This document shows, piece after piece, positions 1 through 5,580 of a stretch of DNA of 10,023 nucleotides. The translations under genes were made by a program, and so were the position numbers. Position 1 is the first letter of the stretch. Every line of letters begins with the position of its first letter. This DNA comes from VRUE01 sp036524775. GTDB taxonomy: Bacteria; Actinomycetota; Thermoleophilia; Solirubrobacterales; 70-9. Location: NCBI GenBank assembly GCA_036524775.1, contig DATDBO010000104.1, positions 1-10,023 on the forward strand. Reading direction: 5' to 3'. The notes beneath the pieces are model-generated. The model was not told the origin of the DNA and did not search any database. It saw nothing but the letters and a program-made list of their open reading frames with translations.

Positions 1-769
<769 letters not shown>

Positions 770-818
770 CGCGCATGGCACTGCGCATATCGGCGTCCTC
801 GGTCGGCCGTTTCGGTCA

Positions 819-833
819 CGCACTAACTGTGCG
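819..833 (+). terminator. Possible weak hairpin terminator after eno
   Basis: CGCAC (819-823), a 5-base loop TAACT and GTGCG (829-833) form a 5-bp stem 50 bases past the enolase stop, followed by CTCCCTT. The stem is short and the pyrimidine tail is poor, so this is only a candidate. The 173-base gap between eno and the next gene would allow a separate transcription unit. Confidence 0.22.
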
Positions 834-874
834 CTCCCTTCATCGGCCGCCCTGCGTCCTTGATCTGCTTGGCC

Positions 875-906
875 ATGCACGCCCCCAGCCGCACGCTTAC
901 GTGCAT
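875..906 (+). repeat. Inverted repeat in the eno-ftsB intergenic gap
   Basis: ATGCACG (875-881) and CGTGCAT (900-906) are perfect inverted 7-mers separated by 18 bases, located 37 bases before the ATG of the FtsB-like gene. The site could be an operator, a leader hairpin or chance. The rest of the 770-942 gap holds no gene I can support, and there is no clear -10 box for the FtsB-like gene (TAGCAC at 932-937 is only a partial match). Confidence 0.3.
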
Positions 907-942
907 TGAAGGAATTCGCAGCCTGGCCGCGTAGCACTCGGT

Positions 943-1314
943 ATGGCGACCCGTTCCAGGCCTGCAAGCCGGACCCGGTCGGGGGCGAAACGACGACCCG
1001 CGGCGCGGCGCAAGCCCGGCGCGCGGCGCAACGGCAGCCGCGTCCGCTGGGACAGGGTCGGGCGGATCGCGCTCACCCTCGTTCTCGCCGCCGTCCTCTA
1101 CTCGTACCTGAACCCGGCGATCGACCTGTTCAAGACCTACACGGCGACCACCGCCGCCAAAGCGGAATTCCACGAGAAGCTGCGCGAGAACAAGCGCCTC
1201 CACAAGCGTATCCAGACGGCCGAGGACCCGGTCGTGGTCAGCCGCAGGGCGCGCGCCCAGGGCATGGTCGCCGAAGGGGAGACGCCGATCGTCGTCCACG
1301 GGCTCGGCGGCTGA
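943..1314 (+). CDS. ftsB: FtsB/DivIC-family septum formation initiator
   Basis: A 123-residue bitopic division protein of the FtsB/DivIC family, which in other bacteria forms the FtsQ-FtsL-FtsB complex (DivIB-FtsL-DivIC) that activates septal peptidoglycan synthesis. Visible architecture: a strongly basic cytoplasmic N-terminus rich in Arg/Lys/Pro (residues 1-41), one membrane helix (about 42-56), then an extracytoplasmic segment with coiled-coil character (about 68-95, EKLRENKRLHKRIQ), and the family's terminal block around RAQGMVAEGE. Size and order fit the family, and position downstream of eno matches the common actinobacterial arrangement. The ATG at 943 has no Shine-Dalgarno sequence at usual spacing; the purine-rich GAAGGA at 909-914 is too far upstream. 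Start choice rests on the basic N-terminus, so a slightly later start is possible. The next gene begins 21 bases downstream, probably in the same transcript. Confidence 0.88.
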   Translation: MATRSRPASRTRSGAKRRPAARRKPGARRNGSRVRWDRVGRIALTLVLAAVLYSYLNPAIDLFKTYTATTAAKAEFHEKLRENKRLHKRIQTAEDPVVVSRRARAQGMVAEGETPIVVHGLGG

Positions 1315-1335
1315 TCCGGCCGAGCGGAGCGACCG

Positions 1336-3714
1336 GTGGTTAGCGCCGGCTCCTACATCCTCAGCGTCGCCTTGCTGGGCGTCCTGGCCCTCTCGTTGGG
1401 CTTCAGCGCCGTCCTCCTGCGTCGCCGTTTCTTGCCCGACTGGGAGGGCGCTCCGGCTTACCTCGTCGAGGCAATCCTCGGCGTCGCATTGCTGATCTGG
1501 CTGAGCGAGCTACTGGGGGTCGTGAACCTCTTCTATGCGGGGACTCTCGTCGCCGCATCGCTCCTGCTGGCGGCAGCGGTGGCTTTCGGCCCGCGGGTCC
1601 TGTCGGGGAGAGGGGGTGCCGGGGCTTCGCTGGGTTTTTCGCCTGGGGAGGGGGCGGCCGTCCGAGATGGCGATAGGGGCGAAAAAGAGGACGCCGCTGT
1701 GCCCCGGCACCCCCTCTCCCCGCCACCCGCGGGAGGAATGCTGACTGTTGTCGCCGTGGGGGTTGTGGCGTTGGTGTTTTCGCACTGGGGGCTCACCACG
1801 GCGGATGCGCTTGGTCGAGGGATCTTCAACTTCGATTCGCTCTGGTACCACATGCCTTTCGCGGTCGAAATGGCTCACAGCCACTCGGTGACGGGGGTCC
1901 ACTACACCGAGACGGTCTTCACGAATTGGTTCTATCCGCAGAACTCAGAGCTGCTGCACGCGGTTGGAATCCTCATCGTGGAGCGCGACACGCTGAGCTT
2001 GTTCCTCAACTTCGGCTGGCTGGCGATCGCTTTCCTGGCTGCGTGGTGCATTGGTAGGCCATACGGGCGCGCTCCACTCACGGTTATCGCGGCAGCTGTC
2101 CTCCTCGAGTGCCACACGCTGGTCGTCCGCGAGCCGGGGGCTGCGAAGAACGACGTGATGGCGGCTGCGCTGCTGCTGGCGGCGATCGCGATCCTCGTCA
2201 ACGCTTGGGCGAGTCGGCGGGACGAGGGGGATTCGTTGGAGCCGGGCTGGCCGCTGGCCGCTGCGGGGCTGGCGACCGGAATGGCGGTGGGGACCAAGTC
2301 GACGGCGCTGGCGATGGCGGCGGCGCTGACGGTGGCGGTCGTGTTCTTGGCGCCGGTCGGGCGACGCTGGGCGGCAGCAGGATGGTGGTTTGCGGCGGCG
2401 GTTGCGGGGGGCGGCTACTGGTACCTGCGCAACCTGATCGTCACCGGCAACCCGCTGCCGCAGCTGGAGAGCCTCGGGCCGATCTCGTTGCCACACCCGG
2501 AGCGGCTGCAGGAAGGACGCCCCGACTTCTCGATCGCCCATTACGCGACGGACACCGACGTCTGGAGCAGGTACTTCACCCCCGAGCTCCATCAAGCATT
2601 CGGCGTCCTCTGGCCCATCGTCCTCGCCGCCGCCATCGCGGGCGGCCTCACGGCCCTCCTCTGGGGCCGCACGCCGGTCCTCCGCTGGATGGGCGGCGTG
2701 GCTCTCTTCGGCATGCTCGCCTACCTCTTCACCCCCCTCAGCGCCGCCGGAGCCGAGGGGGCTCCTGAGGGCTTCGGCATAAACCTCCGCTACGCAGTCC
2801 CCGCTCTCCTGGCGGGTTTGACGCTGCTGCCACTCGCACTGGGGAGGAGCGTTTCGTCCGCGGGTGGCGGGGGGGAGGGGTACCGGGGCACAGCGGCGTC
2901 CTCTTTTTCGCCCCACCCACAACCTCGGACGGCCGAGAGCGCCCCTGGCGAAAAACCCAGCGAAGCCCCGCCCCTCCCCCCCGACAGGACCCGCGGCTGG
3001 TGGGCCTTGTCCCTAATCGTCCTGTTGGCGGTTCTCGTCATTACCAACCGCGCCGACGCCGTCCTTCGCGACCCCGACCGTGTCTTCGCGTGGGCGATCG
3101 CGCTGCTCTTCGTCCTGATCCCCGCCGCTCTGCTCTTCGCCCGCAGTCGCGGTCTGTCGAGGGGTTGGACGGTGGGCGGGTTCGCGGCCCTGGCCGTCCT
3201 CGTCGCCGCGATCGGCTATCCGGTCCAGCGCGACTACCTCGAGGACCGCTACCGCAACGCAAGTGCCGAGACCGCGATCCCCGGCATGCGGCTCGACTCC
3301 GCCTACCGGTGGGCGCGGGGCGTCGAGGACGCCCGCGTCGGCCTCGCCGGCACCACGGCGGGCTTCCTCGCGTACGGCTTCTACGGCACCGACCTCTCCA
3401 ACCGGGTGCGCTACCTGGGCGTCAAGGGTCCGCACGGCGCCTTCAACCCGATTCCAACCTGCGCCGAGTTCCGCGCCGCGGTGAACGCCGCCGAGCTCGA
3501 TTACCTCGTCACCGCCCCCTTCCTCAACTTCATCGAGCCGGGCGAGCCCGTCTCCTCACCCGAGGCCCGCTGGCTGCGCGGCGAGCGAGCGGTGGCACCG
3601 ATCGAGCGGAGCGGCCCGGTCACGGTGTGGCGCGTTCGCGGCCGCCTGGACCCCGCTGGCTGCGGTCCCGCCAACGCCCCGCCGCGCGAGATTCCGCAGC
3701 AGCCCGCGGGGTAG
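1336..3714 (+). CDS. Polytopic GT-C-like (PMT/GT39-type) membrane glycosyltransferase, carrying two in-frame palindromic repeats
   Basis: A 792-residue integral membrane protein with roughly 13-16 hydrophobic helices and a soluble C-terminal part (about 630-792). Features recall lipid-phosphate-sugar-dependent GT-C glycosyltransferases of the ArnT/PMT_2 type: NFDSLWYHMP (165-174) with an acidic residue in the first extracytoplasmic loop, YPQNSELLH (200-208), GAAKND (269-273 region), GTKST near residue 321 and YWYLRNLIVTGNPLP from residue 361. The substrate cannot be told. The start is GTG at 1336, with GGAG at 1326-1329 spaced 6 bases, 21 bases after the FtsB-like gene. Residues about 86-133 and 508-554 are hydrophilic, Gly/Pro/Ser-rich inserts encoded by two copies of a palindromic DNA element in opposite orientation; both lie between membrane helices (see the repeat entries). 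Without them the protein would be about 697 residues. Family assignment is moderate; an unnamed membrane protein family is the alternative. Confidence 0.8.
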   Translation: MVSAGSYILSVALLGVLALSLGFSAVLLRRRFLPDWEGAPAYLVEAILGVALLIWLSELLGVVNLFYAGTLVAASLLLAAAVAFGPRVLSGRGGAGASLGFSPGEGAAVRDGDRGEKEDAAVPRHPLSPPPAGGMLTVVAVGVVALVFSHWGLTTADALGRGIFNFDSLWYHMPFAVEMAHSHSVTGVHYTETVFTNWFYPQNSELLHAVGILIVERDTLSLFLNFGWLAIAFLAAWCIGRPYGRAPLTVIAAAVLLECHTLVVREPGAAKNDVMAAALLLAAIAILVNAWASRRDEGDSLEPGWPLAAAGLATGMAVGTKSTALAMAAALTVAVVFLAPVGRRWAAAGWWFAAAVAGGGYWYLRNLIVTGNPLPQLESLGPISLPHPERLQEGRPDFSIAHYATDTDVWSRYFTPELHQAFGVLWPIVLAAAIAGGLTALLWGRTPVLRWMGGVALFGMLAYLFTPLSAAGAEGAPEGFGINLRYAVPALLAGLTLLPLALGRSVSSAGGGGEGYRGTAASSFSPHPQPRTAESAPGEKPSEAPPLPPDRTRGWWALSLIVLLAVLVITNRADAVLRDPDRVFAWAIALLFVLIPAALLFARSRGLSRGWTVGGFAALAVLVAAIGYPVQRDYLEDRYRNASAETAIPGMRLDSAYRWARGVEDARVGLAGTTAGFLAYGFYGTDLSNRVRYLGVKGPHGAFNPIPTCAEFRAAVNAAELDYLVTAPFLNFIEPGEPVSSPEARWLRGERAVAPIERSGPVTVWRVRGRLDPAGCGPANAPPREIPQQPAG
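1590..1733 (+). repeat. Palindromic element copy A, in frame inside the GT-C-like gene
   Basis: A nested palindrome. Terminal arms CCCGCGGGT (1590-1598) and ACCCGCGGG (1725-1733) enclose a perfect 22-bp arm pair (1604-1625 with 1701-1722), then a 9-bp pair TTTTTCGCC (1635-1643) with GGCGAAAAA (1678-1686), and a central loop containing CGGCCGTCCGAG (1655-1666). Length between the outer arms is 144 bp, exactly 48 codons, with no stop in the host frame; the reverse strand is open too. The same sequence recurs in reverse orientation at 2857-2997, with long identical blocks in the centre and inner arms. No clear target-site duplication is seen. The encoded peptide (RVLSGRGG...GEKEDAAVPRHP) is hydrophilic and sits between membrane helices. 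It resembles in concept the protein-coding palindromic elements of Rickettsia; its family here is not one I recognise. Confidence 0.9.
2857..2997 (-). repeat. Palindromic element copy B, inverted relative to copy A, same gene
   Basis: Second copy of the element, in reverse orientation. Outer arms CCGCGGGT (2858-2865) and ACCCGCGG (2989-2996); main arms 2868-2889 with 2965-2983, forming 19 pairs with a 3-base bulge (TAC, 2881-2883); inner pair TTTTTCGCC (2904-2912) with GGCGAAAAA (2947-2955). The reverse complement has an extra small hairpin CTCGG-CCGT-CCGAG in the loop. It is 3 bp shorter than copy A, exactly the bulge, so the gene frame is preserved. Read in the host frame it gives a different peptide from copy A (AGGGGEGYRGTAASSFSPHP... 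GEKPSEAPPLPPDRTRG), which matches what copy A would encode on its other strand. It lies between two membrane helices (about 485-503 and 556-570). Confidence 0.9.
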
Positions 3715-3717
3715 TCT
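3712..3717 (+). promoter_or_regulatory. Candidate -10 box TAGTCT for a leaderless gene
   Basis: TAGTCT fits the actinobacterial TANNNT -10 pattern and ends 6 bases before the ATG at 3724, so transcription would start at about the start codon. The gene has no Shine-Dalgarno sequence at useful spacing. The first three bases are the TAG stop codon of the preceding gene. No convincing -35 box is seen. Confidence 0.5.
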
Positions 3718-3723
3718 CGCCGC

Positions 3724-4047
3724 ATGGTCTACCCCCTTGAGAACGCTCTCTTCCAGTGGGAGGAGGGAATGCGCACGCTGCGTGCCATCGAGAACCCCAA
3801 AGAGCGGCGTTCGGCCGATCGCGTAGTGGCTGCGATCCAAGACGAGCTGCGGCGCCGCATCGGGCCGACCTTTTCGGCCGTGGAACTGGCTGAGCTCTAC
3901 GGGCGCGGCACCGACTGGTGTCTGCAGGTGGCAATGGACGCCGCACCTGGACTGGCGGCCGACCCACGCTCCCTGGCCGATGCTGCCTTCTGGCTATACC
4001 TGCGCGGCGCGACCGACTTCGCCGGAGGGCGTCAGCTCATCGGCTGA
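3724..4047 (+). CDS. Conserved-looking small protein of unknown function (107 aa)
   Basis: I do not recognise this protein. It is 107 residues, soluble and mostly helical, with no signal peptide or membrane segment. The N-terminal half (VYPLENALFQWEEG, then ENPKERRSADRVVAAIQDEL) is amphipathic; the middle carries RRRIGPTFSAVELAELYGRGTDWC, followed by a helical stretch ending in FWLYLRGATDFAGG. Codon use matches its neighbours and the frame is clean, so it is a real gene. The ATG at 3724 lies 9 bases past the stop of the GT-C-like gene; there is no Shine-Dalgarno sequence, but a TAGTCT box lies 6 bases upstream, pointing to a leaderless transcript. It converges with the minus-strand gene ending at 4092, and a strong hairpin overlaps its stop codon. 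Confidence 0.8.
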   Translation: MVYPLENALFQWEEGMRTLRAIENPKERRSADRVVAAIQDELRRRIGPTFSAVELAELYGRGTDWCLQVAMDAAPGLAADPRSLADAAFWLYLRGATDFAGGRQLIG

Positions 4048-4051
4048 CGCC
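4028..4051 (+). terminator. Hairpin over the stop codon, likely terminator
   Basis: GGCGTCAGC (4028-4036), loop TCATCG, and GCTGACGCC (4043-4051) form a perfect 9-bp stem spanning the TGA stop at 4045-4047. A T-containing stretch GTTTCTGTCCC follows at 4058-4068, after seven G/C bases, so the tail is not ideal. Its position between two convergent genes supports a terminator role. Confidence 0.45.
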
Positions 4052-4089
4052 GGGCGCGTTTCTGTCCCTATGGGTAAGTAAGGCGCCCG
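4051..4089. terminator. Inverted repeat between convergent genes
   Basis: CGGGCGC (4051-4057) and GCGCCCG (4083-4089) are inverted 7-mers flanking a T-rich/A-rich middle that includes CCC-TAT-GGG (4066-4074). It starts at the last base of the previous hairpin and ends 3 bases before the stop of the minus-strand gene. It may serve as a second or bidirectional terminator; the loop is long (25 bases), so confidence is low. Confidence 0.28.
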
Positions 4090-4091
4090 AG

Positions 4092-4709
4092 CTACTCGTC
4101 TGAGTCGCCGTCGCCGCCGTCCGGGACGCCCTCGCCGGCGCGGCGGATGACTATCTGGTCGGCGTCGATGCGGACGGTGACCTCACGTTTTCCGGCCCAG
4201 TGCTCGGCGTAGACCGGATTGTCCTTGACCGAGGCATCGAGCCAGAGGCCGTAGCCGTCGCGCTCGCCGTGGTCGAAGGTCGCCTCGATCTCTTTGCGGC
4301 GCCCGCGCCCACCCCGCCTGCCGCGGCGCCTCCGGCGGCGCGGTCGGGCGGCGCCCTCCTCGTCGCTCTCTGCCTCGCTCTCGCCGGCACTCTCGGCTTT
4401 GCGGGCTCGCGGTTTGCGGGCGGGTTTCTCGTCGGCTTTCTCATCGGCCTCCTCGTCGCCCTCGTCCTCCTCGGGCTCTTCCTCGGCCTCTTCGGCGGTT
4501 GCCGCCTCGACCTCGGCCTCGATCTCGTCGCGGAGGTCGATCTCGCCGCCGGTGTCCTCGCCGTCGGCAGTGAGGTCGTGCTGCTTGCGGAACTCGCGCA
4601 GCTCCGACGCGGAGATCTCGAGCTGGTGGGCGATCCAGGCGTCGGTGCGTCCCTGCCGCACCCAGGCGCGGATCTGGTTGAGCTGTGGCTTCAGCGAGCG
4701 TCGTGCCAT
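4092..4709 (-). CDS. HTH-like N-terminus with long acidic/basic linker and small C-terminal domain; function unknown
   Basis: A 205-residue protein I cannot name. Residues 1-45 (LKPQLNQIRAWVRQGRTDAW, then IAHQLEISASELREFRKQHDL) look like a helix-turn-helix of the kind that reads 'not this site, try the next' in resolvase- and sigma-like folds. Residues 49-95 are extremely acidic, 96-105 basic, 106-119 acidic, and 122-139 an Arg/Gly-rich tract able to bind nucleic acid. Residues 140-191 form a probable beta-rich domain (GYGLWLDASVKDNPVYAEHW, then REVTVRIDADQIVIRR), followed by an acidic tail. The ATG at 4709 has no Shine-Dalgarno sequence, but TAGACT lies 9 bases upstream, suggesting a leaderless message. 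A role as DNA- or RNA-binding protein is inference from charge and the HTH-like start. The charged centre makes the opposite strand open for a long way, which is a shadow. Confidence 0.8.
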   Translation of the reverse strand: MARRSLKPQLNQIRAWVRQGRTDAWIAHQLEISASELREFRKQHDLTADGEDTGGEIDLRDEIEAEVEAATAEEAEEEPEEDEGDEEADEKADEKPARKPRARKAESAGESEAESDEEGAARPRRRRRRGRRGGRGRRKEIEATFDHGERDGYGLWLDASVKDNPVYAEHWAGKREVTVRIDADQIVIRRAGEGVPDGGDGDSDE

Positions 4710-4718
4710 CGGCGCGCG

Positions 4719-4724
4719 AGTCTA
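4719..4724 (-). promoter_or_regulatory. Candidate -10 box TAGACT for a leaderless gene
   Basis: On the minus strand TAGACT ends 9 bases before the ATG at 4709. The gap CGCGCGCCG contains no ribosome binding site. It matches TANNNT and resembles the boxes at 3712, 7376 and 8483. No clear -35 box was found. Confidence 0.48.
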
Positions 4725-4762
4725 TTCAACCTGCCTGGCCTGCCGCGGACTCACCGGCAGGC

Positions 4763-5002
4763 TCAGGCCATCAAGAAGGAGAGGGCCTCGAACATCGAGA
4801 CGATCACGACGATCACGGTCGCGGTCAGGCAGACCGCCAGCACGCTGAAGCGCACCTTGCCGTGCTGCTCGTTGCGGGTGATGCGGCGCTCGCGCGAGCG
4901 GTTGGCGGCGCGGCGGCGCAGCTGCTCGCGGCGGCGGCGCTCCAAGGTGGTCTCCTGCTCGAAGGCCACCTCGAACTGGTTGATGCTCTGACGCATTCTC
5001 AT
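4763..5002 (-). CDS. Small single-pass membrane protein with a basic helical N-terminus (79 aa)
   Basis: Not a family I recognise. It has 79 residues: a charged helical N-terminal half with a heptad-like Glu/Arg-rich stretch (about 15-47, TTLERRRREQLRRRAANRSR), then one strong C-terminal membrane helix (about 52-70, FSVLAVCLTATVIVVIVSMF) and a short tail. The positive-inside rule places the N-terminus in the cytoplasm. Two start codons are possible, ATG at 5002 (used here) and ATG at 4996; neither has a Shine-Dalgarno sequence. An in-frame ATG at 5056 would add 18 residues (with CSCGF) encoded across a hairpin and is less likely. It lies downstream of the nuclease gene on the same strand with an 84-base gap. 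A role at the membrane, for example in division or envelope assembly, would be guesswork. Confidence 0.72.
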   Translation of the reverse strand: MRMRQSINQFEVAFEQETTLERRRREQLRRRAANRSRERRITRNEQHGKVRFSVLAVCLTATVIVVIVSMFEALSFLMA

Positions 5003-5007
5003 AGAAA

Positions 5008-5024
5008 CGGCCCACACGGGGCCG
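5008..5024 (-). terminator. Hairpin plus TTTCT directly before the start of the 79-aa gene
   Basis: On the minus strand CGGCCC, loop CGTGT, GGGCCG forms a 6-bp all-GC stem, followed by TTTCT and then the ATG at 5002. It could terminate the aldolase-nuclease transcript (62 bases past the nuclease stop), act as a leader attenuator, or sit in the 5' leader of a transcript begun at TACGGT (5036-5031). Confidence 0.33.
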
Positions 5025-5086
5025 CGGCGGACCGTAGCAAAGCCGCATGAGCACATGCAGAGTTCGGACGTGACGATGATTACAAG

Positions 5087-5530
5087 CTAGGGGCAAGCGT
5101 CCCAGAGCCCGCGGCCGTCGCGAGCAGCCGCCAGCTCGGTCCGCTCGAAGCGCGGCGCGAAGCGGTCGTTGGGCGGGATGGTCAGCGTCCGCGCCAGGCC
5201 TCGCCGCAGCAGGACCGGGTTGAAGAAGCGGTCGCCAAGGTAGAGGTAGGCGAGCAGCCGCCCGTAAACGTCACGGCGCTCGACGCCGAAGACGAGCCGC
5301 ACGCGCCGCCCCTCCAGCCGCCGGTGGGTGAAGCCCGAGGCCCGCGGCCCGAAGCACTGCACCGGCTCGCCGGGCTTGACCGTCTCCGGCGTGTCGACCC
5401 CGATCAACCGCACGTCCTCGACCTCACCCCCGATCCGCACCTCGATCGTGTCCCCGTCGACCACCCGCACGACCTCGGCGGTCACCGAAGCCGGACCCGC
5501 CTCCGGGTCCCCCTCCCACGGCCGCAGCAC
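5087..5530 (-). CDS. Staphylococcal nuclease-like (SNase/thermonuclease domain) protein, probably membrane-anchored
   Basis: A calcium-dependent phosphodiesterase of the SNase fold, cutting DNA/RNA. Counting from the GTG at 5530 (147 residues), the catalytic set of the S. aureus enzyme is complete: DGDT with D27, R41 in VRLIGVDTPE, D46, E49, and R91 in DVYGR; the tail RFERTELAAARDGRGLWD is the usual C-terminal helix. However, the GTG at 5530 has no Shine-Dalgarno sequence. The open frame continues upstream to encode RRDWIGSAVLLAVVALVV just before it, a textbook N-terminal membrane anchor or signal peptide. The only plausible start for this longer form is CTG at 5584-5582, overlapping the TGA of the aldolase gene as CTGA (165 residues). 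I keep the canonical GTG as coordinate but think the longer form likely. It is probably co-transcribed with the aldolase. Confidence 0.85.
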   Translation of the reverse strand: MLRPWEGDPEAGPASVTAEVVRVVDGDTIEVRIGGEVEDVRLIGVDTPETVKPGEPVQCFGPRASGFTHRRLEGRRVRLVFGVERRDVYGRLLAYLYLGDRFFNPVLLRRGLARTLTIPPNDRFAPRFERTELAAARDGRGLWDACP

Positions 5531-5580
5531 GACAAGCGCGACGACGGCCAGGAGGACCGCACTGCCTATCCAATCGCGCC

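Noticed and set aside
823..906. Possible 27-residue minus-strand small protein in the eno-ftsB gap (containing MAKQIKDAGRP)
   Set aside because: It is short, has no clear ribosome site or promoter, and nothing beyond an open frame supports it.
1635..1690. TTTTT/AAAAA hairpin taken as an intrinsic terminator inside the GT-C-like gene
   Set aside because: It is part of the larger palindromic element in an intact reading frame with membrane helices continuing downstream; the T run precedes a stem arm rather than following a completed stem.
4200..4991. Plus-strand open frame with a Leu/Gly-rich, membrane-like translation
   Set aside because: It is the antisense of the acidic (GAG/GAC-rich) linker of the 205-aa protein, which reads as Leu/Val on the other strand, and it runs across the intergenic gap and the small membrane-protein gene.
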